64,000 nt of DNA, from positions 214,179-278,178 of the forward strand of contig AZWL01000008.1 of the NCBI GenBank assembly GCA_000514715.1. The letters are read 5' to 3'. Every line of letters begins with the position of its first letter. Positions within the stretch are counted from its first letter, which is position 1. Both the position numbers and the translations under genes were made by a program. A model generated the notes under the pieces. That model was not told where the DNA came from, searched no databases, and worked only from the letters and a program-made list of their open reading frames with translations. Of the stretch, positions 47,008 through 58,049 are shown one piece after another. This DNA comes from Streptomyces sp. CNH099 (GTDB lineage: Bacteria; Actinomycetota; Actinomycetes; Streptomycetales; Streptomycetaceae).

Positions 47008-47673
47008 ATGACCAACGCTCCACCCGATCCGCCCGCAAGACCCCGCGGCCCGCAGACCGCCGTCACCGTCGCGGCGGCCGCGGTACTGCTCGTCGCCGTG
47101 GCCGTCGCCGCCTTCTTCGCGCTGCGCGGGAGCGACGGCGGCGGGGCGCAGGCGGGCGGGCCGCTGCCGCAGGGCAGCGCGGAGCGGCCTGCGGCGGGCG
47201 GCACGGCGGGCGCGGGCGACGCGGCGGGCACCGCGGCGACCAGGAGCGCCGGCGCGGGGTCGGCGGCCGGCGCCGCGGACCCGCCCGGGGACCTGGAGCC
47301 GGGCGAGTCGCACATCCCGTACGTGGTGCTGCGCACCGGCGAGTGCTTCGACCACCCCTCGCTGGACACCGGCGTCGAGTCGGTCGAGACGCGCCCGTGC
47401 GACGGCCCGCACGACGGCGAGATCATCGGCAACCGCACGCTCAGCGGCGACTTCGCCGACGGCGACGCGCTCGACGAGCAGGCGCTGGGCCTGTGCCAGC
47501 GGGCGGCGGAGAAGAAGCTGGAGACGATGCCGGCCGACGGGCGGCACTACTTCTACTACGCGCTCTATCCGACGCTGACGACGTACGAGTACCAGAGCCA
47601 GGACGAGATCTCCTGCGCGCTGACGCTCAGCACCGAGCCGGACGGCCCGAAGCTCACCGCGCCGCTGCCGTGA
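47008..47673 (+). CDS. Single-pass envelope protein with a septum-formation-like domain
   Basis: A 221-residue protein: cytoplasmic Pro-rich start, one helix [23 protein letters not shown] (about residues 17-40), a low-complexity Gly/Ala linker to about residue 95, and a C-terminal extracytoplasmic domain. That domain has the spacing of the Septum_form family: [12 protein letters not shown], then [16 protein letters not shown] and LGLCQRA with C ISCAL-type cysteines. Function is uncertain. ATG 47008 is favoured; no ribosome site is visible. Divergent from hisI by 115 bases. Confidence 0.85.
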   Translation: MTNAPPDPPARPRGPQTAVTVAAAAVLLVAVAVAAFFALRGSDGGGAQAGGPLPQGSAERPAAGGTAGAGDAAGTAATRSAGAGSAAGAADPPGDLEPGESHIPYVVLRTGECFDHPSLDTGVESVETRPCDGPHDGEIIGNRTLSGDFADGDALDEQALGLCQRAAEKKLETMPADGRHYFYYALYPTLTTYEYQSQDEISCALTLSTEPDGPKLTAPLP

Positions 47674-47761
47674 ACTCCCGTTGACGCACGCCCCTCCCGC
47701 GGGTGGCGCGCGGGCCGCAACTCGGCTGCGGCATTGCGTGCCCCGGCGCCGCCCGCCGCCG

Positions 47762-47767
47762 TAGGGT
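47762..47767 (+). promoter_or_regulatory. -10 hexamer TAGGGT, probable leaderless promoter
   Basis: TAGGGT, 6 bases, then the ATG at 47774. Confidence 0.5.
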
Positions 47768-47773
47768 GGCCGT

Positions 47774-48406
47774 ATGACGACCCATGCGAAGCGGGAACGG
47801 CTCCTCCTCGCCGATCTGCTGGAGAGCGCGGGGCCCGAGGCGCCGACGCTGTGCGCGGGCTGGACGACGTACGACCTGGCCGCGCACGTGGTGGTACGCG
47901 AACGCCGGCAGGACGCGGCGGGCGGCATTCTGTTCAAGCCGCTGCAGAACCGGCTGGAGCGCGTGCAGGCGGAGTTCCGGCAGAAGCCGTACGAGGAGCT
48001 GGTGCAGCTCATCCGCAGCGGGCCGCCGCGGTTCTCGCCGTTCGCGCTGAAGCAGGTCGATGAGGCGGCGAACGTCGTGGAGTTCTACGTGCACGCCGAG
48101 GACGTCCGCCGCGCGCAGCCCGGCTACGCGCCGCGGGAGCTGGACGCGGTCTTCTCCGACACGCTGTGGCAGCGGCTGGAGCGCAGCGCCCGGATGGTGG
48201 GCCGCAAGTCGCCCGTCGGGCTGGTGCTGCGCCGGCCGGACGGGCAGACGGCGGTGGCCCACCGGGGCGCGCCGGTGGTCACGGTGACCGGGGAGCCGGC
48301 GGAGCTGCTGCTGTTCGCCACCGGGCGGCAGGAGGCGGCGCAGGTGGAGCTGGAGGGCGACAAGGACGCCGTGGCGCAGGCGTACGAGGCGCCGCTCGGC
48401 ATCTGA
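47774..48406 (+). CDS. TIGR03085-family protein (DinB/mycothiol-dependent fold)
   Basis: A 210-residue cytoplasmic protein of the TIGR03085 family, related to maleylpyruvate isomerase / DinB-like four-helix bundles. [40 protein letters not shown] is the family N-terminus, with the CxGW..xDLxxH pattern whose His is a metal-ligand candidate, and [12 protein letters not shown] supplies a second His. The C-terminal domain is SCP2-like ([18 protein letters not shown]). The family is confined to actinobacteria and may use mycothiol. No substrate known. Confidence 0.9.
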   Translation: MTTHAKRERLLLADLLESAGPEAPTLCAGWTTYDLAAHVVVRERRQDAAGGILFKPLQNRLERVQAEFRQKPYEELVQLIRSGPPRFSPFALKQVDEAANVVEFYVHAEDVRRAQPGYAPRELDAVFSDTLWQRLERSARMVGRKSPVGLVLRRPDGQTAVAHRGAPVVTVTGEPAELLLFATGRQEAAQVELEGDKDAVAQAYEAPLGI

Positions 48407-48570
48407 CGCCGCACCGCGGCGGGTGGTGCCGGACGGCGTCCGGCGGCCCGTCGCGGCCGGCCGCCGCCGGGCGGCCGCCGTAACGCGGGTGCACGCGGAG
48501 CGGACGCATATCGCCGGCGTATGGAAAACCGCATACGCACCGGCAACGCCGCGCCGCCTTCACTGGCGGC

Positions 48571-49263
48571 ATGACTCGCACCCGACGATCGGCGCGACCG
48601 CGCCACCACCGGATTCGCACCTTCGCGGGCGCCGGCGTGATCGCCGTCATCGCGGCGGTCGTCGTGCCCCTCGGCTACCGGTCGATGGAGACGCCGTCCG
48701 GCACCGCCGCCCCGGCTGACTCTGCCGCCCCGGTCACCCCGGACACCCCGGACGCGTCGGCCCCGGCACCCCGGACGTCCTCCCCGCGCCGGGAGCACGG
48801 CGGCCCGGTCGGCGAAGCCGACGGTGTCGTCCCCGACGGCACGACGGTCTTCGACGACGCGACTCCGGCCGTGGCGGAACTCGACGCCGAACTGCTCGAA
48901 GCGCTGCGCGAGGCGGCTGCGGACGCCGCCGCCCACGGAGTGGAGTTCCAGGTCAACAGCGGCTGGCGCGCTGCCGCGTACCAGGAGCAGCTGCTGCGCG
49001 AGGCGGTCGGGGAACACGGCTCGGTGGCGGAGGCCGCCCGGTGGGTGGCCACTCCCGAGACGTCTCCGCACGTGTCGGGCGACGCCGTGGACATCGGGGG
49101 ATCCGACGCGCAGACATGGCTCTTCGAGCACGGCGCCGCCTACGGGCTGTGCCCGGTCTACCGGAACGAGCCCTGGCACTACGAGCTGCGCACCGAGGCG
49201 GTCGACGGCCGCTGCCCGCCCATGTACGCCGACCCCACCCACGACCCGAGGATGCAGAGTTGA
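48571..49263 (+). CDS. Membrane-anchored M15 (VanY-like) D-Ala-D-Ala carboxypeptidase
   Basis: A 230-residue protein with an N-terminal anchor (FAGAGVIAVIAAVVVPLGY), a Pro/Ala/Thr-rich linker to about residue 85, and an extracytoplasmic VanY-type peptidase domain. Zinc-site motifs: EFQVNSGWRAAAYQ, SPHVSGDAVDIGG (His and Asp ligands) and EPWHYEL (second His). Such enzymes trim the terminal D-Ala of peptidoglycan stems. The gene overlaps the next one (VanJ-like) by 4 bases. The stretch 48407-48570 shows short inverted repeats, including a GCCGCC/GGCGGC hairpin just before the ATG. Confidence 0.9.
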   Translation: MTRTRRSARPRHHRIRTFAGAGVIAVIAAVVVPLGYRSMETPSGTAAPADSAAPVTPDTPDASAPAPRTSSPRREHGGPVGEADGVVPDGTTVFDDATPAVAELDAELLEALREAAADAAAHGVEFQVNSGWRAAAYQEQLLREAVGEHGSVAEAARWVATPETSPHVSGDAVDIGGSDAQTWLFEHGAAYGLCPVYRNEPWHYELRTEAVDGRCPPMYADPTHDPRMQS

Positions 49264-50324
49264 GCGAGCACGTGGCGACGGGGTCGCCGGCGCAGGACGA
49301 CACCGTCGAGATCGAACCGGTCGGCGGCGACCGCCGCCCGGCGGGCCTCCGCACCCGCCTCGCGGCCGGCCCGCGCGGTGCGGCCCGCGCCCTCCGCGGC
49401 CCCGCGCCCTGGCGGCGCGGCCTCGTGCTCGCGGCGCTGGCGCTGCTGCTCGGCCTGCTCATGATGCTGCACGCGCGGATCCCGAACCGGGCCGGGAACG
49501 CCGGCAGCCTGGTGGAGACCTTCCTGCCGTGGTTCGGCGCCTTCGTCGTGCCGCTGCTCGCCGGGGCGCTGTGGCGCCGCTCGGCGACCGCGGTGGTCGC
49601 GCTGGTGCTGCCGGTCACGGTGTGGCTGAGCCTCTTCGGCGGGCTGCTGGCCGACAAGTCCCGGCCGGGCAGCGATCTCACGGTGGCCGGCCACAACGTC
49701 GGCGCCGCCAACCCCGACCCGGCCGGCACCGCCCGCGAGCTGGCCGCCTCCGGCGCGGACGTGCTGGCGCTGCAGGAGGTGCCCCCGGCGGCCCGGCCGG
49801 TGTACGAGGCGGAGTTGGCGAAGACGTACCCGTACCGCACCGTGCGGGGCACGGTCGGGCTGTGGAGCAGGCTGCCGCTGTCGGACACGCGCACGGTCGA
49901 CATCGCGATGTACCCGTCCCGTGCGCTGCGCACCACGGTGGCCACCGGCCGCGGGCCGCTCGCGGTGTACGTGGCCCATCTGGGGTCCGTACGCGTCAAC
50001 CCCCGGGCGGGGCTGTCGACCGGGCAGCGCGACGCGGGCGCGCGGGCGCTCGCCGGGGCCGTCGCCGCCGAGCCTGCCGAGCGGGTCGTGGTGCTCGGCG
50101 ACCTGAACGGCACCATGGACGACCGTGCGTTCGACGGTCTCGCCGGGCAGCTGCGCTCGGTCCAGGAGGCGGCCGGGAACGGCTTCGGCTTCACCTGGCC
50201 GGCCGGCTTCCCGGTGGCGCGGATCGACCAGATCCTCGTACGCGGCGTGGAGCCGAGGAGCGCCCGGGTGCTGCCGGCGACGGACAGCGACCACCTTCCG
50301 GTGGCCGCCGGCATCAGCTGGTGA
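49260..50324 (+). CDS. VanJ-like membrane protein, EEP phosphatase fold
   Basis: A 354-residue protein. Three helices (RGLVLAALALLLGLLMML, LPWFGAFVVPLLAGALW, AVVALVLPVTVWLSLFGGLLA) precede an endonuclease/exonuclease/phosphatase domain with TVAGHNVG, VLALQEV, VVLGDLNGTMDD and the C-terminal SDHLPV, all catalytic elements of the fold. From memory it is close to streptomycete VanJ, linked to teicoplanin resistance and undecaprenyl-pyrophosphate processing. The start is uncertain: TTG 49260 has GAGGA 7 bases upstream and overlaps the VanY-like stop; GTG 49272 is the alternative. Confidence 0.88.
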   Translation: MSEHVATGSPAQDDTVEIEPVGGDRRPAGLRTRLAAGPRGAARALRGPAPWRRGLVLAALALLLGLLMMLHARIPNRAGNAGSLVETFLPWFGAFVVPLLAGALWRRSATAVVALVLPVTVWLSLFGGLLADKSRPGSDLTVAGHNVGAANPDPAGTARELAASGADVLALQEVPPAARPVYEAELAKTYPYRTVRGTVGLWSRLPLSDTRTVDIAMYPSRALRTTVATGRGPLAVYVAHLGSVRVNPRAGLSTGQRDAGARALAGAVAAEPAERVVVLGDLNGTMDDRAFDGLAGQLRSVQEAAGNGFGFTWPAGFPVARIDQILVRGVEPRSARVLPATDSDHLPVAAGISW

Positions 50325-50538
50325 ACCGGGCGCGCGGGACCCCGTCCGCGGGGCGGGCGGGAGCCGCGTGCCGTGGCAGGAAGGCGGCACCGCCCGCGCA
50401 CACGTATTGACGCGGCCCCGCGCCGTTGCCAGACTCCGCGGCCGAGTTCTCCTCGGCGGCCTCCACTGGGGGAGCAGCCCCGTCGGCCGGCCACCGATGC
50501 CCACGCAGCACACCCGACGGCTGAGGAGTGTTCTCATC

Positions 50539-52398
50539 ATGCGGTTCACGCGGTCAACCACCACGCGCAGACGGGCCGTCACCGGCCTGCTCGGCACCGC
50601 GGCGGCGCTCGGCGCCGGCGCGTCCGCCACCGGCCCCGCCGTCGCCCGCTCCGGCGGCGGGGCCGGTTCCGGTTCGCCCGCCCGCCTGCTGGCCAGGGCG
50701 CTGGCCCGCCGGATGTCCCTGACGGAGAAGGTCGGCCAGCTCTTCGTGGTCGAGGTCGCCGGCCAGGACGCGGACGACGTCACCGACGCCGCCGCGGCCG
50801 TCAACGAGCGGCGCTACGGCGTCCGCACCCCGGCCGAGGTCGTACGCAAGTACCGCCCCGGCGCCGTCATCTACTTCAGCGGCCGCGGCGACGACAACCT
50901 CCGCGACCCCGGTCAGATCGCCCGGCTCTCCAACGGCCTGCAGCGCGCCTCGCTGGCACAGGCCCGCGGCGTTCCGCTGATCATCTCCACCGACCAGGAG
51001 AGCGGCCTCGTGCGCCGGCTGCCCGTCCCGCCGGCCACCGAGCTGCCCGGCAGCATGGCGCTGGGCGCCACGTACGCCACCGCCGACGCCCACCGCGCCG
51101 CCGAGATCACCGGGCGCGAGCTGGCCGCGCTGGGCATCAACCAGAACTACGCGCCCGTCGCCGACGTCAACGTCAACCCCGACAACCCCGTCATCGGCCT
51201 GCGCTCCTACGGCGCCGACCCGCGGCAGGTCGCCCGCATGGTCGCGGCGGCCGTACGCGGGCAGCGCCGCGGCGGCGTCGCCTCCGCCGCCAAGCACTTC
51301 CCCGGCCACGGCGACACGGGCGAGGACAGCCACTTCCGGCTGCCGCGCATCGAGCACACGCTGGCGCAGCTCCACGAGCTGGACCTGCCGCCGTTCCGGG
51401 CCGCGATCGCCGCGGGCCTGGAGACCGTGATGACCGCGCACATCCTCGTCCCGGCCCTCGACGAGGGCGTGCCCGCCACCATGTCGCACCGCATCCTGAC
51501 CGGGCTGCTCCGCGAGGAGCTGGGCTTCGAAGGACTGATCGTCACGGACGCGCTGGACATGCGCGGCGCCACGTCCCAGTACCCGCCGGACCGGGCGCCG
51601 GTGGCGGCGTTCGCGGCGGGCGCGGACATGCTGGTGCTGCCGCCCGAGACGGACGTCGCGTACGCGGCGGTGCTCGCGGCCGTGCGCGGCGGGGAGATCA
51701 GCGGGCGGCGGCTGGAGGAGTCGGTGGTGCGCATCCTGGCCCGCAAGATCGAGGAGGGGCTGTTCTTCGGCCCGTTCGTCAGCGAGCGCCGGGCGGAGCA
51801 GGTCGTCGGGAACGCCGGGCACCTCGCGGACGCGCGGGCGGTCACCGGGCGGGCGGTGACGCTGGTCAGGAACGACGCGGGGCTGCTGCCGCTGGCCGCG
51901 GGGGCGCGGCGGGTGCTGGTCGCCGGGTGGCAGACGTCGTCGTCGCCGGCGCTGGACCGGCTGGCGCAGGCCGTCGGCGCGCGGAGCGGGCAGACCGCGA
52001 CGGTGCTGGCGACCGGCGGCACGCCGTCGACGGCGGTGATCGACGCGGCGGTGGCCGCGGCGCGGGCGCACGACCTGGTGCTGGTCGGCACCAACGCGGC
52101 GGCCGGCGGGGAGCCGGCGGCGGAGCGGGGCGCCGCACAGGGGGCGCTGGTGCGGGCGCTGCTGGCGGCGGGGGTGCCGGTCGTGGTGGTGGCGGTACGG
52201 AATCCGTACGACCTGCGGCGGTTCCCGGAGGCGCCGGCGTACCTGTGCACGTACGGCACGGGCGCGGGCGTGCTGACCCGCGCGGTCGACGCGCTCTACG
52301 GCGACCTGCGCCCGACGGGTCGGCTGCCCGTGGCGATCCCGGAGCCGGGGGCGACGGGCTCGGACCTGTACCCGACGGGGCACGGCCTCACGTACTGA
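50539..52398 (+). CDS. Tat-exported GH3 beta-N-acetylhexosaminidase (NagZ type)
   Basis: A 619-residue family 3 glycoside hydrolase. The N-terminus TTTRRRAVTGLLGTAAALGAGASATGPAVA has a twin-arginine signal. The catalytic barrel shows KVGQLFVVEVAG, STDQESGLVRRL, NYAPVADVNVNP and the diagnostic KHFPGHGDTGEDSH loop, whose His and Asp form the NagZ-type dyad, then VTDALDMRGA with the nucleophile Asp. A C-terminal Rossmann-like domain follows from about residue 430. Unlike cytoplasmic NagZ it is exported, so it may act on chitin or peptidoglycan fragments outside. ATG 50539 has GAGGAG 11 bases upstream. The gap 50325-50538 has only GC-rich hairpins. Confidence 0.94.
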   Translation: MRFTRSTTTRRRAVTGLLGTAAALGAGASATGPAVARSGGGAGSGSPARLLARALARRMSLTEKVGQLFVVEVAGQDADDVTDAAAAVNERRYGVRTPAEVVRKYRPGAVIYFSGRGDDNLRDPGQIARLSNGLQRASLAQARGVPLIISTDQESGLVRRLPVPPATELPGSMALGATYATADAHRAAEITGRELAALGINQNYAPVADVNVNPDNPVIGLRSYGADPRQVARMVAAAVRGQRRGGVASAAKHFPGHGDTGEDSHFRLPRIEHTLAQLHELDLPPFRAAIAAGLETVMTAHILVPALDEGVPATMSHRILTGLLREELGFEGLIVTDALDMRGATSQYPPDRAPVAAFAAGADMLVLPPETDVAYAAVLAAVRGGEISGRRLEESVVRILARKIEEGLFFGPFVSERRAEQVVGNAGHLADARAVTGRAVTLVRNDAGLLPLAAGARRVLVAGWQTSSSPALDRLAQAVGARSGQTATVLATGGTPSTAVIDAAVAAARAHDLVLVGTNAAAGGEPAAERGAAQGALVRALLAAGVPVVVVAVRNPYDLRRFPEAPAYLCTYGTGAGVLTRAVDALYGDLRPTGRLPVAIPEPGATGSDLYPTGHGLTY

Positions 52399-52425
52399 GC
52401 CGGCGCGCCGGGCGGGGCGTCCCGA

Positions 52426-53343
52426 CTACGCCGGGGCGCTCCCCGCGCGGCCGCCCGCCGCGCCGATCAGCAGCCGGCGCAGCTCCCGGGCCGCCCGGGG
52501 CGGCGACACGTCGCCCCGGTGCGCCACGGAGATCGTCCGGTGCAGCCCCGGCGCCGCGAAGGCCGTCGTCACGAGCCCCGAGCGCGCCGCGACCATGCTC
52601 GGCACCACCGCCACCCCCAGCCCCGCCCGCACGAAGCCCAGCACCGCGTCCATCTCCCCGCCCACCACGCCGAACTCCGGCTCGAAGCCCGCCTCCCGGC
52701 ACGCGGCGACCGTCAGCTCCCGCAGGTCGTACCCGTGCCGGAACATCGCCAGCGGCCGCCCCCGCAGGTCCGCGACGCGGATCCCGGCGCCGGTGCCGCC
52801 GCCCCCCGCGACCGGCGGCGCGTCCGGCGACGAGACCACGACCAGCTCCTCCCGCAGCAGCTCCGTCGTCGTCAGCGCCGGCGCCTGCCCCGCCAGGGGG
52901 GTGATCACCAGCGCGAGGTCCAGCTCGCCGGCCGCGAGGGTCCGCACCAGGTCCTGGGAGCCGTCCTCGTGCACGTGCAGCTCGATGCCCGGGTAGCGGG
53001 CGTGGAACGTGCGCAGCGCGTCCGGCACCAGGCTCGCGCAGAGGCTCGGCGTGGCGCCCAGCCGCACCCGGCCCCGCCGCAGCTGCGCGACCTCCTGGAC
53101 CTCGCGGCGCGCGGTCTCGGCGTCGGCGAGGATGCGCCGCGCCAGCGGCAGCAGCGCCTCGCCGGCGTCGGTGAGGGTGATGTGCCCGCGGGCCCGGTGG
53201 AACAGCTCGGCGCCCAGCTCCCGCTCCAGCGCCCGTACGGACTGCGACAGCGAGGGCTGTGCCACGTGCTCGCGCTCGGCGGCCCGGGTGAAGTGGCGGG
53301 TCTCGGCGACGGCGGCGACATAGCGAAGCTGCTGCAGGTGCAT
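52426..53343 (-). CDS. LysR-family regulator divergent from sdhCAB
   Basis: A 305-residue LysR regulator. The N-terminal winged helix reads MHLQQLRYVAAVAETRHFTRAAEREHVAQPSLSQSVRALERELG, and the effector domain follows (RLGATPSLCASLVPDALRTFHARYPGIEL... VVSSPDAPP... GFVRAGLGVAVVPSMVA). TACGCT lies 6 bases before the ATG, so it is probably leaderless. It is divergent from the succinate dehydrogenase operon, with a T-n11-A type inverted repeat between, the standard layout for a LysR regulator and its target. Confidence 0.93.
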   Translation of the reverse strand: MHLQQLRYVAAVAETRHFTRAAEREHVAQPSLSQSVRALERELGAELFHRARGHITLTDAGEALLPLARRILADAETARREVQEVAQLRRGRVRLGATPSLCASLVPDALRTFHARYPGIELHVHEDGSQDLVRTLAAGELDLALVITPLAGQAPALTTTELLREELVVVSSPDAPPVAGGGGTGAGIRVADLRGRPLAMFRHGYDLRELTVAACREAGFEPEFGVVGGEMDAVLGFVRAGLGVAVVPSMVAARSGLVTTAFAAPGLHRTISVAHRGDVSPPRAARELRRLLIGAAGGRAGSAPA

Positions 53344-53349
53344 GGGCCC

Positions 53350-53355
53350 AGCGTA
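53350..53355 (-). promoter_or_regulatory. -10 hexamer TACGCT for the LysR gene
   Basis: TACGCT, 6 bases, then the ATG at 53343. Confidence 0.5.
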
Positions 53356-53361
53356 GCACGA

Positions 53362-53380
53362 CGATAGCCAACGCCTATCG
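53362..53380. promoter_or_regulatory. LysR-type operator
   Basis: CGATAG, CCAACGC, CTATCG: perfect 6-base arms around 7 bases, containing T-n11-A. It lies between the divergent LysR and sdhC starts. Confidence 0.65.
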
Positions 53381-53424
53381 AAAGCAGCGAATTCATGTCT
53401 TGGACGGATGCCCCCCGGCCTCCC

Positions 53425-53430
53425 TACGGT
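53425..53430 (+). promoter_or_regulatory. -10 hexamer TACGGT for sdhC
   Basis: TACGGT, 7 bases, then the sdhC ATG; TTGGAC lies 19 bases upstream as a possible -35. Confidence 0.5.
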
Positions 53431-53437
53431 CGCAGTC

Positions 53438-54208
53438 ATGGCCCTGACCACGAAGTCGGCGTCGAGAACCACCGCCGGAAAGCCCGCCGCCGGAAAGCCC
53501 GCCGCGGAGCCGGCACGCCCGCGGCGGTACCCGCCGTCGCTCCCCGCCCTCCTCTGGCACTCCACCGTCGGCAAGAAAACCGTGCTGGCCGTCAGCGGGC
53601 TGATCATGCTCGCCTACCTCGTGGCCCACCTGGTCGGCAACCTCAAGATCTTCTTCGGCGCGGAGGAGTTCAACGACTACGGCCACTGGCTGCGCACCCT
53701 GGGCGGCCCGGTCCTCCACTACGAGTGGGCGCTGTGGCTGATCCGCGTCGTGCTGGTGGCCGCCGTCGTACTGCACGGCGTGACCGCGTACCAGCTCAGC
53801 CGCCGCGACATCGCCGCCCGCCCGGTCGCGTACGTGCACAAGCGCCGCCGCACCAGCTACGCCACCCGCACCATGCGCTGGGGCGGCGTGATCCTGGGCC
53901 TCTTCGTCGTCTGGCACATCCTCGACCTGACGACGCTCACCGTGAACGAGAACGCCCAGAGCGGCCACCCGTACGAGAACACCGTCGCCACCTTCTCCAC
54001 CTGGTACGGCAACGTCATCTACATCACCGCCATGCTCGCCCTGGGCCTGCACCTGCGGCACGGCTTCTGGAGCGCCGTGCAGACCCTCGGCGCCGCGGGC
54101 CCGGCCCGCGCACGGGCCCTCAAGGCCGTCACCGACACCTCCGCGCTGCTGCTGACCTGCGGCTTCATCTCCATCCCCGTGGCCGTCATGACGGGAGTCG
54201 TGAACTGA
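53438..54208 (+). CDS. sdhC: Succinate dehydrogenase cytochrome b subunit
   Basis: A 256-residue membrane anchor of a type B succinate:quinone oxidoreductase with five helices: [85 protein letters not shown] and the last [17 protein letters not shown]. Conserved His residues in helices 1, 2, 3 and 4 (AHLVGN, LHGVTA, WHILDL, LHLRHG) fit two b haems. ATG 53438 is chosen by the TACGGT at 7 bases. It starts the sdhCAB operon; sdhA follows by 2 bases. Confidence 0.95.
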   Translation: MALTTKSASRTTAGKPAAGKPAAEPARPRRYPPSLPALLWHSTVGKKTVLAVSGLIMLAYLVAHLVGNLKIFFGAEEFNDYGHWLRTLGGPVLHYEWALWLIRVVLVAAVVLHGVTAYQLSRRDIAARPVAYVHKRRRTSYATRTMRWGGVILGLFVVWHILDLTTLTVNENAQSGHPYENTVATFSTWYGNVIYITAMLALGLHLRHGFWSAVQTLGAAGPARARALKAVTDTSALLLTCGFISIPVAVMTGVVN

Positions 54209-54210
54209 AG

Positions 54211-56168
<1,958 letters not shown>

Positions 56169-56172
<4 letters not shown>

Positions 56173-56912
56173 AGGTGACCCTGCGGGTCTGGCGGCAGCC
56201 GGGCCCCGACGCGACCGGCGGGATGGTCCCGTACGAGGTCGACGGCGTCACGCCGGAGATGTCGTTCCTGGAGGTGCTGGACACCCTCAACGAGCGGCTG
56301 ATCCTCGCCGGCGACGAGCCCGTGGCCTTCGACCACGACTGCCGCGAGGGCATCTGCGGCGCGTGCGGGGTGGTCATCAACGGCCGGGCGCACGGCCCGG
56401 AGCGCACGACGGCGTGCCAGCTGCACATGCGGGCGTTCGCGGACGGCGACGTCATCGACGTGGAGCCGTGGCGCGCGTCGGCGTTCCCGGTGGTGAAGGA
56501 CCTGGTCGTGGACCGCTCGGCGTTCGACCGCGTCATCGGCGCCGGCGGCTACATCACCGCCCCCACCGGCAGCGCCCCCGACGCCCACGCCACCCCGGTC
56601 CCCAAGCCGGCGGCCGAGACCGCCTTCGAGCACGCGGAGTGCATCGGCTGCGGCGCCTGCGTGGCGGCCTGCCCCAACGGCTCGGCGATGCTCTTCACCG
56701 CCGCGAAGGTCGTCCACCTGAACACCCTGCCGCAGGGCGCGCCGGAGCGGGAGTCCCGGGTGCTGGACATGGTCGGCCAGATGGACGCGGAGGGCTTCGG
56801 CGGCTGCACGAACACCGGCGAGTGCGCGGTGGCCTGCCCGAAGGGCATCCCGCTGACGGCGATCTCGTCCCTGAACCGCGAGTTCCTGCGCGCGGCGAGG
56901 AAGTCGGCGTAG
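56169..56912 (+). CDS. sdhB: Succinate dehydrogenase iron-sulfur subunit
   Basis: A 247-residue subunit with three clusters: 2Fe-2S ([19 protein letters not shown]... C), 4Fe-4S ([14 protein letters not shown]) and 3Fe-4S ([16 protein letters not shown]). It passes electrons from SdhA to quinone. The start GTG overlaps the sdhA stop (GTGA). Length is normal for the type B enzymes. Confidence 0.96.
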
Positions 56913-56933
56913 CCGGACACCGATGTGACTTAT

Positions 56934-56951
56934 GGTGACGACGGAGTCACC
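56934..56951. promoter_or_regulatory. Inverted repeat in the XRE gene promoter
   Basis: GGTGAC n6 GTCACC lies just upstream of the hexamer TACGCT (56960-56965). It covers the -35 region (GTGACG) and could be an autoregulatory operator of the following XRE gene. Confidence 0.45.
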
Positions 56952-57001
56952 GTCTGCGTTACGCTCAGGGGGCACGTCGGCGTCGCCTGGGGGTTGCACG
57001 C

Positions 57002-57844
57002 ATGGTTGCGAGAGAGCGCGAGTTGAAGCCGGACCGTTCCGCCCGCGATCTGTACGGGGCGGACATGCGTCGCTACCGGAAGAACGCCGGGATGACGCTG
57101 GAGGCGCTGTCCGGGGTGGTGAGGTACAGCAGGACCCACCTGGCGAGGATCGAGACGGCTGAGGCGGTCCCGCCGCCGGATCTCAGCGGCAGACTGGACG
57201 CCTGCTTCGGCACGGACGGGCACTTCGGGCGCCTGTACCGCCTCGCTGTTCGGGAGAGTCATCCGGACCAGTACCGGCGCCGGATGGAGCTGGAAGCGCA
57301 GGCCGTCGGCATCATCGAGTACGCCCCGTTAGTGATCCCCGGCCTCCTGCAGACCGAGCGCTATGCGCGGGCGATCTTCACCGTGTGCAACCCGGCGGCG
57401 CCCGCCGAGACGATTGACAACCTGGTGACCGCCCGCCTCAGTCGGCAGGCCGTCCTCACTGGGGGGAGGCCCGCCCGGCTGTCGGTGGTCCTCGAAGAGT
57501 CCGCCCTCACGCGGGTCATCGGCGGCCCGGAGGTGATGCGTGAGCAACTCCGGTCGCTGCTCCCGTGGGTCGAGGGCCCGACGAGTCTCCTCCAGGTTCT
57601 CCCGCGCTCGCACGGGGCACACGCTCTGATCGGCGGTACGTTGGCGTTGTGGACTCTCGACAACGGCACCTCGGTGGCCTACGAAGAGAGCATCACGACC
57701 GGCCGCTTGATCGAAGATCCCGAAACGGTTCGCGGACACACCCAGGCGTGCGATGTACTGCGTGCCTACGCGCGATCGCCTGCCGAGACCGCGGAGTTCG
57801 TTCGGTCCGTAATGGAGGAACTTCCCGATGAGCATCTCCCCTGA
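57002..57844 (+). CDS. XRE-family regulator with DUF5753 (WhiJ-like)
   Basis: A 280-residue regulator. The N-terminal helix-turn-helix is DMRRYRKNAGMTLEALSGVVRYSRTHLARIETAEAVPPPDL (about residues 21-61), and the rest is the DUF5753 domain (IIEYAPLVIPGLLQTERYARAIF... LLQVLPRSHGAHALIGGTLALW... YEESITTGRLIEDPE). Such proteins pair with small DUF397 proteins and include WhiJ-type developmental regulators of Streptomyces. GC and codon bias are less extreme than in neighbours. The last 17 bases overlap the DUF397 gene. Confidence 0.93.
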   Translation: MVARERELKPDRSARDLYGADMRRYRKNAGMTLEALSGVVRYSRTHLARIETAEAVPPPDLSGRLDACFGTDGHFGRLYRLAVRESHPDQYRRRMELEAQAVGIIEYAPLVIPGLLQTERYARAIFTVCNPAAPAETIDNLVTARLSRQAVLTGGRPARLSVVLEESALTRVIGGPEVMREQLRSLLPWVEGPTSLLQVLPRSHGAHALIGGTLALWTLDNGTSVAYEESITTGRLIEDPETVRGHTQACDVLRAYARSPAETAEFVRSVMEELPDEHLP

Positions 57845-58049
57845 CCTGTCCCGCGCCCAGTGGGTCAAGTCCAGCTACAGCAACGGCAACGGCGGCGGCT
57901 GCATCGAGTGGGCGCCCGGCTTCGCCGCAACGGGCGCCGTGCCCGTCCGGGACTCCAAGGACCCGGACGGTCCCGCCCTCACTTTCACGGCCGAGGCGTG
58001 GCGGGCGTTCGTCGCCGACGTGAAGACCGGCGCCTTCCCCACCGCCTAG
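57828..58049 (+). CDS. DUF397 small acidic protein
   Basis: A 73-residue DUF397 protein: LSRAQWVKSSYSNGNGGGCIEWAPG, VPVRDSKDPDGPALTF and AWRAFVADVKTG are the family elements. It overlaps the upstream XRE/DUF5753 gene by 17 bases and is presumably its binding partner, as in WhiJ-like loci. Function is inferred from the pairing alone. Confidence 0.93.
   Translation: MSISPDLSRAQWVKSSYSNGNGGGCIEWAPGFAATGAVPVRDSKDPDGPALTFTAEAWRAFVADVKTGAFPTA

Noticed and set aside
48407..50538. Full van resistance cluster
   Set aside because: No vanS, vanR, vanH, vanA or vanX-like gene is present; only the M15 and EEP genes.
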